From positions 6,758,001 through 6,822,000 of the forward strand of contig NC_064223.1 in the NCBI RefSeq assembly GCF_023101765.2: a DNA stretch of 64,000 bases, read 5' to 3'. This document shows, one piece after another, positions 45,974 through 58,305 of the stretch; the stretch's first letter is position 1; each line of letters starts with the position of its first letter. The notes beneath the pieces are model-generated. The model was not told the origin of the DNA. It did not search any database and saw nothing but the letters and a program-made list of their open reading frames with translations. Source of the stretch: Spodoptera frugiperda. Its lineage: Eukaryota; Arthropoda; Insecta; Lepidoptera; Noctuidae. Position numbers and translations under genes: made by a program.

Positions 45974-46970
45974 TCTAACCGATTCCGTGCGGAAGTCTTT
46001 TTAGCAATCTTTAGTGCCTGGCGTCAAACAAAAATTCTGTGATGCCTCTGAGGCACCAAGCGCCAGAAAGTTTGATGATTCCCCTGGGGAATCATCCGCC
46101 ATGAATTGTCACTTTTAGCTTGTTTTCGTGTTTCTACTTGCTAAAATAATCATTTGACATTGTGTATCTAACGTAGGCAGTCAGTAAATTCGTTCAGTGC
46201 GTTTAAAAGTGACGATCTGTGTGTTTTTATGGAAATGGAAGGTAAGTGACTAATTTATATTAGGGGTCGTAAACCTTTTTGCATTATTTCATGGATTTAT
46301 TTATTCAAGTGTTGTAAAGAATTTATACACGTACCACTTGAGTATGAAAAACACAGCACAGTAAAAAAGCACAGTTAGTATGAAAAACTAGCGGGACAAA
46401 ATTATTTTGTACCAATACCAGAGCAAAGCAGCGTGTCTTGATTCTTTGGCGTTAGAAGGATCTTTTAAGACATGTCCTAAATTGACTTTTGTCCGTCTAG
46501 TTTATCAAAATATTATACTGTGCGCCGGCGCAAACAATTATGAACGGCGTAGTTTTAAACAATAATCAACCGTATACGCAAGGAAATACGGTACTTCGTA
46601 GGCGAAGGGCCGGCGAACAGCGCACTCTTTGTACGTTTTTAGGCAACAATGAACCTTATGACAAAAGCATTTGATTTTTGAGAAACATTCCAGGAAGTGG
46701 GCTGTTAGAATTATAATCAATAATAAAATGTGTCGGCAACTTGGTTTACAACCCCTGATGTCAGCTAATTTGCGAAATTACTTAAAACGAACACTGTGGG
46801 CATGATAAGGGTGACAAATAAAGACACTTTTATTTAGGGGGCTCTTTTGACGAATGTCGTTTAAGCCGAGTTTTGTATAATTTAGTTTTGTATCCTCTCG
46901 GGCACCATACGCCATACGCAATAGATTTACATGGTGCCTGTGCGGCATCATCCGCACGGAAACGGTTAAT
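45974..46970. repeat. Possible inverted-repeat-bounded element
   Basis: AACCGATTCCGTGCGGA near 45977 and, inverted, AACCGTTTCCGTGCGGA near 46968 differ at one base. Between them lie small palindromes, including GATGATTCCCC-T-GGGGAATCATC at 46074-46096. No coding sequence or clear target duplication, so this may be an old element or coincidence. Confidence 0.35.
46195..46241 (+). other. Candidate first exon with a start codon (phase 1) for a LITAF-like gene
   Basis: An initiator-like TTCAGTGCG is followed by ATGGAAATGGAAG at 46229-46241 and a strong donor (GTAAGT). The reading phase fits the acceptor at 60018 of LITAF-like gene B, giving MEMEVDSNN. It does not fit gene A's exon at 49404, where a stop follows. 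Wholly inferred. Confidence 0.25.
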
Positions 46971-49410
46971 TAATAAATGGGACGAAATTTTTAGTATTGG
47001 TATAAATTTGATAGGTATATCAGGCCGGTCAATTTTTAATTTACTTGGGAGTGGTGAAACTGAACTTTAATATTGTCGGATTCAAAGTCTAATTAAACAA
47101 AACATATCAATTATATATCTATATTTGTACTTATACTTATTTTTTTATTATGTTTTCATTATCGTCTCATCATAATTTACAATTAGGTTATTTACAGACC
47201 AAAATAGTAAGCTTTCATTAAACAAACAAAAAAGGCATCTATTTTTACTTTATTGATATAGGTACATATGTAATTGGAGCAATCATAGTGTGGCCACTTC
47301 ACTTAATCAGGTTAATACACTTAAGATGCAACTTAAGATCTGATTGGATACAAAGCCAATATATGTAGGGTAGCTTATTACTATACAGTATACATAGGAA
47401 GACACCTAACATACAAATAAACAGTTTTGCAAACACAACTGTTTATTTTTATTCAAAGAAATAGAAAGCCATATAATACACCTAATAATATTCACACGAG
47501 TTAGTATATTTATGAACCGATGCACTTTGCACATGCACTGGTCTAGCTAGTCCTTATCTACTAAAGTGTTATAATAAATAGATGTTTCAGATTTTTATGT
47601 ACTTATTAACTACTTAATCCTGCCTCAATTTTTTTATATCGTAATATTTTTATCATACTTACTCACCTTTCCAATCTCCCCTGGTCTTCTACAAATTATT
47701 CCAGACCATAATTAAATTATCGGTCTAGCCATTTTCGAGTTTAGCGAGACTAACGAACAGCAATTGATAGTAAAAAGTCTTTGACACTGTGAATAGAAAA
47801 CTGTTGAAGGCAAATCCCGCATGGCGTTCAACATGTTTAGGAATTTATGTTTTTCATTTTACTTGGTTAAAACTACTTAAAACTTGTAACTTAAGTTCCT
47901 ATATAGTTTTTCCGTCACTTATCCCCTATTTTTCTTTTCGGTGTTAGAAATTATTGAGCAGACCTAGAGATTTGCGCTCAGCAACAGGTTTAAATAGTAA
48001 TTTTATTTATTTATTTATAAAATCTTCCTACACTCTCATGACAGGATTTTCCCAATTCGACAGTGAGGCTTAACCTAGTGTACATAATAAACTTAAGGAA
48101 CTAAAAATAAATTATACAAAAAAAAATAAGGAGAAAAAGAAACAGAACACAATCAAAATGAAGAAACCCTTACTAACTGTATAGACATATAGTATTATAT
48201 ATAGGCGCTATGAAAACACTCATGTTATAAATATAACTATAACTAGGTAGGTCACTACAATCATAAGCTGGGTCGGTCTCATTCAGTTTTATAGTTCCAT
48301 TTCTATTGAAATGAATACCTACAATAAATATACTTGGTATGTCTCTAAGTAGGCGCGGTGTCTAGTATGCTGATGTAAGTAATGGAAAAATGTGTAACAA
48401 GTGCTGATAATTTTGAAATTTTGATTACTATATAGTAGGTATATATGTATAACTATTTGTTATACATTACTACATCTAGTTACGAGTATTGTAAGCCACT
48501 TTCTTGGCTTATAATTTTAAATTCCACTAGGTACCTAAAGAAGATAGATATTATGAAATTTTATTTCCACGAGTTATGTGTAAATTGATATTCGATTATG
48601 CGTTTGTTTAGTTTGCATTGTATGGATTGCGCGAATGTAATATGAGATTATCTACCTATCTGTAGACTGTAGGTACTTCAGTTATTGGTAACATAACGTC
48701 AATGACTATACTTATAAGTAAGTACATACCTAGGTTTAACAATCTAGGTACTCACATATATAATTATTTACCTGCGTCTGGTCAATTGTAACAAAGGTAA
48801 GGCTACATACATGTTCATATAGATAATATGTTACAAATATAGCCTGCACTATAAATAAGAGCGGTTGCTGTTTATGACCAATTCCTAAGTTATATCGAGT
48901 TAAAATAAATTAAAGTTTGTAATCAACGGTTTGAGATTATAATAGCAGCCTCATAGTATACTATTATTATTCTTTGAATAATTCGTCTATATAAATGCAT
49001 TTCTATAATATAAAGATAAATTTGATGCTTATAAATAATATTATCCTTTATGAAAGTGTATTAGTTATTCATTTTTTACGATGACCTTCCAGGATGTTCG
49101 TAACAAGTTATAGCGCTAGCTAGATACATTCATAGATATATTGTGCCGACATTAAATAAATAGGTATTTATTTTTAGCACATTCTTTGAACATGTTATAG
49201 GTGCCTTAACTATCGCTTATTCATTAACTTATTCTTATTTACATAGGGCTTGTTACACAATGTCTGGATAGCCGCTATGTATCAGATAATTTTGAATTAA
49301 GACCGCAATTTGTATGCACTATCTGTCACACCAGTTTATCGGGCACTTATACGAAGGTGGTGAATCAGGCGTTAAATCTTATAAAATATTGTATTTTTTA
49401 CAGACCTATC

Positions 49411-52357
49411 ATGCAGAACGACGGACTACCGCTGTATTCTTCAGATTATAACACCCAAGTGCAGGTAAAGTATCTAGAAGTAGTTTTTTGATGATAGGGT
49501 AAAATACTAGGAAATACGGGATTTCTAGGATAATATATAGGTCCCTTAAATAGACTACTTCGTTAGCCCCAAAGCTGTGAAAAGTGCTACGCTTGCTACG
49601 GACCATGGTCGGTTATACATATATCTACTTATGTATATTACAGTCATACTACGCCTTTACCAGTGACAAGTAACTAGGATAATTCGTACAAATATTTTTT
49701 TTTATCCAGTCCAAATCTAATTACCTACAGATAGCTTTTTCTCGAAAACCAAAGCAATGAGACACAACCAAAAAGTATTTTCAGGTTTTATTCATTTTTG
49801 AAATATTACTTAACCAAGTTACAATAATAAGGAAAATAACAACTAAAAAGGTTACAACTATACATATTGTATTATGTCATCATTAACCGATGTTACCTGT
49901 GTTGCTAAAAATATAGTATTTTAGGTATTTTCCTGTGTCATTAGTGCGTTTACAAACACAACTTCAAATACACATGACACTTAGTGTCAGCCGGAATAAC
50001 AATTTGTGGATCACAAGAGTTGTTCTGGGCGGGAATCTAACCCGTGACACGTTGCGCAGCATCCGGATACCGATATCACTACACTAACCTTGTAATCACG
50101 CAATGAAATTAAATAAAATCAATTAATTTCTTTTCATTATCACTAGTCAATACATGGTAGGTACCTATCTACTTTACATACATATAGCGTTCATTTAGAT
50201 GTGTAGGGTAGGTGATACCTTCCTAGATAGGTTTCACTTTATATCTAGACAATCTTAGTTCACAATGTTTAAGAATATTAATTATTATGTTATCGGCTTA
50301 CTCTCGATGTTTTGACGAGGAACTCGACTAGTTTCAAGCCATGCTAGAGGCTCATATTCATGAGCAGCATCCCGCGACACACGACGCGGCGATTGTCGCG
50401 CTACTACTTGCGTATTGTAAAGAGAAAAGAACAATTACGTGAGTAAGCCGATAACATAATAATTAATTTAATATGTCTCACGAAAGTTACAATAAATTCA
50501 AGAATATTGTTTCCCACACGTCCAAATCGTTTACGTTAACGTTTTATTTTTTATGGCATTGGGCGAGCAGACGGATCATTAATTGATGGTAAGCAAGCGC
50601 CGTCGCCCAGCTGGCTCCAGTGATGTCATTCTTCACGTATTTACACATTAATCTGTTGTTTTACTCAATAAGTACCTATTCGTAATTATTGTTCAGAGTA
50701 ATAAAAATAATTATCTATATAATACTGATTCAGTCATTGAGTAATTATCTTAAGAAAGCACGTTGCGTTATTCAGTACCTATAAGGTCATTAATTGCTCA
50801 TTAAGATATCCCATAGTATTGGTTCCATCAAGATTATTGGTTACGACGGTAGATACTGCATATTATTGTAGCAAGTAAAAGTTTGTAAAAACATAGCATG
50901 GCACGGTTAGGTCACTAATAAATATCCATTTACTTAATAGGGATGATGACGGGGTATTAAAAATTAAAAATCTATTTAGTCCGTCATTTAGGTAATTAAA
51001 AAATATTAGACTCGTATTTATTTGTTATCGCGCGGCTATTGTCGTGCTGCTACATGCTCATGTATATGAGCCTCTAGCATGGCTTGAAACTAATAGAGTG
51101 CCTCGTCAAACAGTTACGTGAGTAAGCCAATGGCACAGTAATTAATATTTAGGGACTTGGATATTTATCTAACAGATAGTAGACGTCTGATTGTTTCTAA
51201 CATACGTATGTATTGTTCCAGATTAAAAAGTTCAACCAGAAAAGCGAGCCCATGTCGGTAGCAGTGCAGCCGGCTGTGGAGCCGATGCCCCCAATGCCAC
51301 ATGTGCCCGCGGTATTTATATACACACTTGATATTTATTTACTTTGCTACACGAGTAGTGCATGTGTTGTGAATATAGGTACCTAAATTGCACTAAATCA
51401 ATGTATGAATTACTCCAATAATAACTCGTAATGTGTTGCACTTCATGGTAAGTTGGGTTACTGAACTTACTGATGATGGATAGGTATTAACTGAATTGTG
51501 AACACCCGTTTTGGCACAATTAAAAATAATTTAATACTTAGGTGGTGGTAATACATGCAGGAATCGTGTGGTGAATAGAGTACAATTATCCAATATCTAT
51601 TCACTCCTCTTGTCTCCGGCTTGAAGCAGAAGTAGGAACGGGGTGATTTTTAGTCAGTAAAAGTATGACACACCCTCTCACCTCACCCAAGGTGAGAGAA
51701 GTCATTAAATGATTTTTTCCCTCTTGTCTCTACTCACCTACGTTTTACTTAATGTGTTGTGTCTGCTTACAAAGCCTTAATCGTTGTGATAGTAGCTTTA
51801 TGGTGCAATTGTTTCAGAAGCCTCTGCTGGGGCCCGTGAACACGGTGACGACGTGTCAGTTCTGCCACGCCTCCATCAAGACTGCCGTCAAATACACCAC
51901 TACTGCGCGCACGCACATGGCTGCGGCTCTCTGTGGCATCATGTGGTATGTTGAACTTTATTTTAACGTTGATAAGGGTTATATCGTGAAGCAACCGTCC
52001 ATTAAGGCACGAGCTTAAAATTTCAGTAACCTAATTCTCATATCGCCTGTCGAATGTGGAGATTATAGGGCCCTACCTAAATAGGGGGATGCTTTTAAAC
52101 AGTGGACTTGTTTCAGCTGATTCGTATAGGTTGGTTTTTTTTTTTTAAACTCAATTTTGTAATGTTTGAAAGAGACTGATAAAGTGCTGAAAGCTTTTCC
52201 TATGAAAAATAATTCTGTTACATAAAATTTTTAGAACATATGTTTATTTATTTATTTCAGTTGTTTGTGCTGCGTCCCGTACAGTTCTGATTCAGCAAAG
52301 AACACCGACCACTACTGTCCCAACTGCGAGCGATACCTCGGCACGTACGTCAAGTAA
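49411..52357 (+). CDS. LITAF-domain protein A (LITAF/CDIP1-like)
   Basis: LITAF proteins are small zinc-binding, monotopic membrane proteins of late endosomes and lysosomes. Exons 49411-49464, 51222-51311, 51818-51945 and 52261-52357 give 122 residues. The ATG lies seven bases after an acceptor (TTTTTTACAG), so a noncoding first exon lies upstream. The first two exons form a Pro-rich tail ([11 protein letters not shown]). The LITAF domain begins at the first zinc knuckle ([10 protein letters not shown]), passes a hydrophobic membrane-dipping segment ([18 protein letters not shown]), and ends at the second knuckle ([11 protein letters not shown]). All four zinc cysteines and the family His are present. 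The last intron splits a codon as TG|T inside the hydrophobic segment, the same place as in LITAF-like genes B and C. Confidence 0.93.
49960..50101 (-). mobile_element. tRNA-derived SINE with body
   Basis: On the minus strand the head AAGGTTAGTGTAGTGATATC and B box GGGTTAGATTCCCGCCC precede a body with CACAAATTGTTATTCCGGCTG. It is in the first intron of LITAF-like gene A. The head resembles the copy at 28475-28550 (both contain CAACGTGTCAC before the B box). Confidence 0.6.
50277..50467. mobile_element. 191-bp foldback element with perfect 27-bp inverted ends
   Basis: Left end 50277-50303 and right end 50441-50467 are perfect inverted copies (ATTAATTATTATGTTATCGG onward). The interior holds TTTCAAGCCATGCTAGAGGC. 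A diverged copy in the opposite orientation lies at about 51010-51155. No coding capacity. Confidence 0.8.
50545..50627 (+). repeat. Copy of the CTGATGGTAAGC repeat
   Basis: Contains GGGCGAGCAGACGGATCATT and TTGATGGTAAGCAAGCGCC, related to the repeat at 44829-44946. Confidence 0.5.
51010..51155. mobile_element. Second, inverted and diverged copy of the foldback element
   Basis: Carries GCCTCTAGCATGGCTTGAAA, the exact inverse of the interior of the 50277-50467 element, and an end ACGTGAGTAAGCCAATGGCA resembling its terminus. The inner part is inverted with respect to the first copy. Confidence 0.7.
51614..51726 (+). mobile_element. Short interspersed repeat, copy 5 (5'-truncated)
   Basis: Keeps GCAGAAGTAGGAACGGGGTG and AAGGTGAGAGAAGTCATTAA but lacks the first third. 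It lies in the intron just before the LITAF-domain exon of gene A. Confidence 0.7.
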
Positions 52358-52538
52358 ATACAACAACTGCGAGATACATTCTACATATATTTATATTTTT
52401 TCATTGTTACAATTAAGAGAGATACAGATGCCTCAAATATATTGTTAAAAATATCTTTATTTTAGTAATAGAATGATAAGACAGAGTAAACCAATGTTAA
52501 GTCGAGCAGGAACTCAAAGTTGAAAGCTTGAGTTATCC

Positions 52539-52544
52539 AATAAA
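52539..52544 (+). terminator. Poly(A) signal of LITAF-like gene A
   Basis: AATAAA about 180 bases after the stop codon, immediately followed by minus-strand signals at 52548 and 52552. Confidence 0.6.
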
Positions 52545-52547
52545 TCT

Positions 52548-52553
52548 TTTATT
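52548..52553 (-). terminator. Candidate poly(A) signal of Integrator subunit 8
   Basis: Plus-strand TTTATT (a second copy starts at 52552) gives AATAAA on the minus strand about 330 bases past the INTS8 stop. If used, the 3' ends of the two convergent transcripts overlap. Confidence 0.5.
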
Positions 52554-52883
52554 TATTAAGTAAGTGAAACATATTCGTCATTGGTTCTCACATGTTTAAT
52601 GAATTGGTATTGTGCCATATTAAAAATAAGTATAGCAAGTTAGCTGTTCAACAGCCAATTCGTTATTCTTATTTGAGGTAAAACCTACACGTACTTATTC
52701 TGTTTTTGTATTTTTTTTAAATTAAATATTTAATGTGAATACATGGGCGTTTAATTGTGTTTAAAGGTGATAATTGTAATGAAACAACAAGGTGTTGAAT
52801 GATGTATGTATGTATATTACACTTACAATAGCTATAACAGATTAGTTTACTCAGAGAAAGGGTGTACATCGTACAGTATCGGT

Positions 52884-55800
52884 TCACGCGACGTATTGGT
52901 TGGTGAGCGCGCGCAGTAGGCGGGCGCGGCGGATGGCGGCGGCCTCGCGCTGGATGTCCTCGCTGTTGTTGGCGTTGAGCTCGAGCGCGCCCGCGGCCCG
53001 CACGGCGCGCGCGCGCCGCCCGCCCTCGCCGCGCCGCGCGTGCAGCGCCACCGCCACCTCCAGCAGCGTGCCGTCCCACATGCACCCGTAGTACCCGTCC
53101 ATGGCGTCCGCCGCGTTGCCCGTCTGGTCATATAAACATAATAAGTATGATTGTATCACTTCAAGGTGGATTTCCTTTTCTCAAACATGCTCTCTACAGG
53201 GAGTTACTATAATGGCCATTTCAGTAACATTATGTGTGTTGGTGAACATCGCTTAATATTTGTCATAAGCTCAACACAAAAATATTAATAGTAGCCAAAT
53301 CTACAAACAGATATTGAAAATTACTGCAAATAGTACCTGAATGGGACATTAAAAAACTAAGGCACGTTCACATGGTAGAAGCCGATATTTACCTTTTCCG
53401 CCATACACTTGAAGGCGGTGGTGTAGTCGGGGTCGTCGGGCAGTTGGCAGAGCGCGGCGGCCTGCGTGGGCGCGTTGAGTGCCTGGCAGCAGCGCGCGGC
53501 GCGGCGCGCGATGCTGGGCTCGTCGGGCGCGCGCTTCGCGAAGTGCCACGACCCGGCCGCCGCGCCACACAGGTACCTACGAAGCGCCGCGCCCCATCTA
53601 CCCTCCGCCATCTCCACGTCTCCGTATAGACGGAGCCTAGTGCAGAGAAAAATATGTTAATTATTTAACGCAAGCGGTTCACCCCTATTCCCTAAATAAC
53701 AACTACCCAATGTGCTATTCCAGACTGTAATCTATTTCCGCACTAAAATTTCATCCAAACCCGTCCAGTAAGTTTTTCGTCAAAAAGTAACAAACATGCA
53801 TCACCACAAACTGTCTCATTCATAATATTAGTAGAAAAGTAGGAAAACAATCCGACTACTAAGTGAATCTGAATATAGAAAGCTGATATTTTGACGAAAT
53901 AACGGTATTATAAGACGTTTAAAGAATGAATATAATGTTTAATGATTTGGTATTGTAAGTCAAATTCAGACTAATAGCGCTCGTTTCGAATTAATTTTAC
54001 TGATAACGGTGTTTTTTTGCATTCCGCGAAGTGTTCCTGTGAACGACCTGATCCGGTTGACTAAAGCGGAGACATTGCCGTTATTTCGACTTACTGAGAG
54101 TTCATTTAGATTCTGAGTTATACAATACGCCTCCATAGTTTAGATGATGATTTATCGGTTGAATAAGTACTTTTATTACTAGGTATTATTAGGCGACAAA
54201 CAATCGTTCGACCGTAAAATGTCAAGTTTGATTGTCTAACATTGTTATTTATCATTGTACGTACCACGTACTTTTATCGAACCAAATTACAAATACTTGC
54301 TACAAAAAAAAAAAGACTTACCATGCTGTATTGTACGGATATAACTTCAAACTCCTTTCGAGTAAGTCGGTGAGAGATTCCAAAACGAACTTGGCATTGT
54401 AGTTATTGGCGTTCAAGATGTTGTTGGGCCAGAGGTTGGTGTAGTCTACCACTAGCTCTAGGGAGGGATCGTCTATGAGGAGGTTGTGTATCCTGGCGAG
54501 GAGGGAGAGCATCACGCTGACTGCGAGAGGTTCTCGGAGGGTGGAGAGGAACCCGTTGAATGAGTTCCTTGCTTCCGCAGTGGCGCCCGGCGCGTCACGA
54601 GGGTGAGTCGGCGCGCCGCTCGCGTTCCTCTTCACAGGCCCCGTCGAACCCGTCGCGTATACACCCAGTACTGGAAATGAAGGAAATGAAATTAACTCAG
54701 TTAATGAATCATAACTTTGCTCTCTGTGATATTCTTGCTCAGTTTTCTCCGTACGAATTTAATCTTTGACCACTTACCAAAATCCCATAAGGGTCTAGGG
54801 AACTTCCTCGTCGCTTTGCCCCGTTGTAGCTCGAAGCAGGCTGCGCAGAGTGCGGCCGCTACTTCCCCCGGTCCAGTAGTGATGCCCATTCCTTCCCACT
54901 CACACGCGTTTATCAAGCATATCCAGCATGCTTCGATTACCTGACACAAAAATACAAAATAGTTAGAAAATTACACGTATCATCACGTGATTGTTCAGCA
55001 AAACAGTGGATAAAGGTGAATAGAACATAATTTAAGTATTATAAAACAAGTAATCAATTAAAGGTATATATTATGTAGCTCACCTGCGGTCTAGGAACGA
55101 CCCCGTCCCCAGAATTGACGGCCGCGATACAAGCCTTGCACTTGTTGGCCAGCGCGGCCAGGTTGATGCGGTGGTGCGGCCACTCGCTGAGCACGACGTG
55201 GATCTGCAGCAGCAGCACCTCCCAGGCGAGGTGGCGACACAGGCGGTACAGCGTGGCGTCCGTGGCGGCGCCCGCCTGGCTGCGCGCCTCGCCCTCCAGC
55301 ACGGACAGCAGCGACAGCGCGGCGCGCCCGCAGCCCGCCTCGGCCCGCGCGCGCGCCGCGCCCGACACCACGTACCCGAAGTCCTGCAGGAACCCGCGCG
55401 GCAACGATATCAGGGCGTTGCACAGCTCTCCCGCCGGCTTCCACGACGGACTGATCTTCCACAGGGGCGTGGCCGGCGCCATCATGGCTAACTTCACCAA
55501 ACACATTCGCACGTCGTCTGCTGTCGAAGCCTCGATGAGACGCTTTTTCAACCTGCCCATTTCTAACTCTGGCACAGTCTTACACTCGAAATCTGGCATT
55601 TCCCAATCATCAGTTAGCAATTCTTTAGGAATGTCCATATTTTCATCATCAATGTTGACGGGGTCATTCAGAATAGTATTCAACTGTTCATCGGATATTA
55701 ACTTCTTCCTTATTGTTTCTGCTGAGTCACCAATATGTTTCTTTAGGTATTCATCAATTCTATCAATCGGTAGTCTGCTCTGTGATATTGCTAGATGTAA

Positions 55801-58305
55801 GTAAAAAGTCCTTAAGTTTTCCCAGTCAGCTTCTGATAAGTCAGACATTAAAACAGGAGCGAGGGCCCAGAACAGAAGGTCGAAGAACTTGATGCCGACT
55901 GTTTTGAACTTGTTTAGGAAGTCTTGGTGCGTTGACGGCAAGCCACCTTCTAAGGCGTATCTGACTGCATTTAGCGCGGAGACTCTGTTTAGGAGATCCC
56001 TCGCTACAGTGAAAGCCCCGCTGGAGGCTGACCCTTGAATATCTAGTTCGGCAACCTGTCTGTGTATCATTGGGATTTCCCGCGTTAAGTTATCAGCTTG
56101 CAAAACGGCGATAATTCCCGTGTAGTGATTCGCTATGGAATCTTGTAGTTTTTGTAATAACGAGGGCTCCTCATTCAATACCTCATAACCTAAATTTAGT
56201 GCTCGGATATATCCTAAAATATCATCCTTGGCCATACTTGCGTAATAAAATTCTCCCCAGGGCATTTCTTTGTGGGGCCCATAGCCATAGATTGAAATTT
56301 CTCTTTCTAGAAGATTCGAGTTTTCTCTACAGCCGAGTATGTGCTTCTTGGCCAAATTATGTTGGCCATAGAAGAAATAATTGTAGCAAAGGTCAAAATG
56401 GATTTGCATGGCTAGTTCATGCTGGCTGATTTGAATATTACCAGCGTTCCAATCATGGTTCATGTCACATGAGTCTTCAGTTAAGTGGATAAATGTTTCC
56501 ATCACAGGAACTTTGATCTTTTTGGATTCTTTCCGGCCTGTACTTGAAGTAGGCTCATAGAACGACAATATTTCATCTAAAAACATAATACTTTGCATAC
56601 GCGAAGCTTCGCACATTCGTAAAATTTTCTCGAAGTTTTGATTAAGTGGAGTGTAGGCGCTGTCGAGCTGCATGCCAGGACTGTAAGCAAACAAAATGCA
56701 TAATTTGTAAGATAATATAAAACCTACCTATTTATTGCTAAGACGTAACTAAGTAGTAGAAAAGCCTGGAGCTGTGGACTATATAGTGGGATTACTGGGT
56801 ATCAGAAAGCCGGAGTAAGAATGGGGTGGTTTTTAGTCAGTAAGGGTCTGGCGGGAGAACTCATTATTATTTAGAATAGTTCTATAGTTAGCAAGTAACA
56901 TAAAGTACTTACATGTGGATGTAAGACATTTTGTTGGACTTGGCATAGAGTGCAGCCTTCACCGGGAAGCGGACCACCCATCTGTGGTACAATGCTAGAG
57001 CAAACTGCACCTGAGGCTGCTGCAGCAACTCAGATGGTATCTCCTGGAAAGATAGCAAGCATGGATTTATAATAAAACATATTTCATTTAGTTTCAAATC
57101 AATAAAATTCACTATTTTTATACAAAGCCTAGTAGGTTCGAATTAGGTTAATTAGCATTTAATAAACCACACATTGCATAGAACAAATATAACTAAAAAA
57201 TTTCTGTACTACTGTACTTATTTATTTAGGCTATTGCACAAAATATTGTACAAGATGGACTTAATGGTATAGGCATTCTCTCCCAGTTGAAAGTCCATGC
57301 AGCAAGAAGTCATCAACGGTAGATGTAAAAATCAAGCCAAACATTAAAAGTTCCGCTTGTATAGGCTTTAGGTCCATTTAGATTACCTGTGGCGGCACAG
57401 CAAAGGCAGAATCAGTTGACATGTACACCAGATCCTGCATCAGCTGTTGTTGAATCTGCGGGGGCAACTTGCTCTCAAATACATCTGAAATACAAATAGA
57501 CATATTTAACTCCATTGCATTATTATACTGTTATTAACCTATCGAGTGTCTTAGAGAGTATATTTGTCAAGGTCAAACATGCAACAGGTTAAGCATCGAG
57601 AATGTTTTATTGTTATTTATTATATTTAATATTTCCTTAAAATCTATGAAATAAAAAGTAGGTGTGTAAAAGGTACAATACAACTATGTTAACAACAGCA
57701 AAACATGACTTTGCTAACCACAGCTTTGTTAATTGCAAAACTAGTGAAGTAAAATAAACCGTTCAAAGTCGCAATCAAAAATAGTCCTAATTACATAGAA
57801 CATAATGTTTACAATACAATAAGTAATCACCTAAATTCCAATGTAATGTTGAAGCAACTTTTAACGCCAGGATCTTGAGGGCAAGTTGCTTCCGTGTGAA
57901 CTGGGCCGGTGCTGGGTTTGGGGCTGATGGTGGGGTCGGCGGAGCATCCACGTCCACCACACGCTCACTGGTGGACTTGTTCCCATTCTTAGTGTCCACA
58001 GATAAAAACTCTTCTATTAACTCACAGGCCGAAGGTTCTGTAAATTATATTTGTGGCACATTTTAGATATTATTCGTATATTTAGTTTATATGGTTGGAA
58101 AGGATAGAACTGTTGTATTAACAAGTATTTATAGGTTCTTATACATATTGAAGTTATAGATTTGGATATTAGATAACTTTTATTTACCTGGATTCGGTTT
58201 GCTAAGATGATTCTTTAGTAAATTCGGGTCCAAAAGAAACTCGAACCATAGTATAGTATCAGGAGAAATAGGCACAGTGCCTGGTCGTAACAAATCCACA
58301 TCCAT
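52884..58305 (-). CDS. IntS8: Integrator complex subunit 8
   Basis: INTS8 is a helical-repeat scaffold of the nuclear Integrator complex; it helps dock protein phosphatase 2A, which restrains paused RNA polymerase II and supports snRNA 3' processing. Nine exons: 58188-58305, 57831-58037, 57387-57484, 56913-57043, 55084-56680, 54778-54940, 54322-54670, 53393-53636, 52884-53123. All phases agree and total 1048 residues, matching the family's roughly 1000. Recognised blocks: ILWFEFLLDPNLLKNHLSKP at the N-terminus, LALKILALKVASTLHWNL, ALYHRWVVRFPVKAA, HFDLCYNYFFYGQHN, FNGFLSTLREPLAVSVMLSL, LYGDVEMAEGRWGAALRRYL, and the C-terminal AMDGYYGCMWDGTLLEVAVA and ELNANNSEDIQREAAAIRRA. The C-terminal exons are strikingly GC-rich compared with the rest of the window. 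It is divergent from LITAF-like gene B and convergent with gene A. Confidence 0.95.
56763..56870 (+). mobile_element. Short interspersed repeat, copy 6 (diverged)
   Basis: Keeps GGAGCTGTGGACTA and GGGGTGGTTTTTAGTCAGTA and lies in an INTS8 intron, antisense to the gene. Several internal deletions. Confidence 0.6.

Larger units (their letters stand above)
37953..49410. other. Large gene-poor region between the phosphate transporter and LITAF-like gene A
   Basis: No convincing coding exon over about 11.4 kb apart from a possible 13-base coding end of an exon at 46229-46241. It holds the tandem array, hairpin, MITEs, transposon and repeats listed separately. Candidate noncoding first exons for LITAF-like genes end near 45440 (donor GTTAGA) and at 46241 (donor GTAAGT). 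The stretch 47000-49400 is AT-rich and otherwise featureless. Confidence 0.5.

Noticed and set aside
46538..46720. Short Cys/His-containing minus-strand frame that looks zinc-finger-like
   Set aside because: No regular Cys/His spacing, no splice context, and it lies in a repeat-like interval.
48402..48416. A stray GTGCTGATAATTTTG resembling the transposon's internal word
   Set aside because: Single, imperfect and without the surrounding ends; probably chance.
55091..55504. Long antisense and shifted frames over the INTS8 large exon
   Set aside because: Shadows of a GC-rich coding segment; the INTS8 frame runs uninterrupted for 532 codons.
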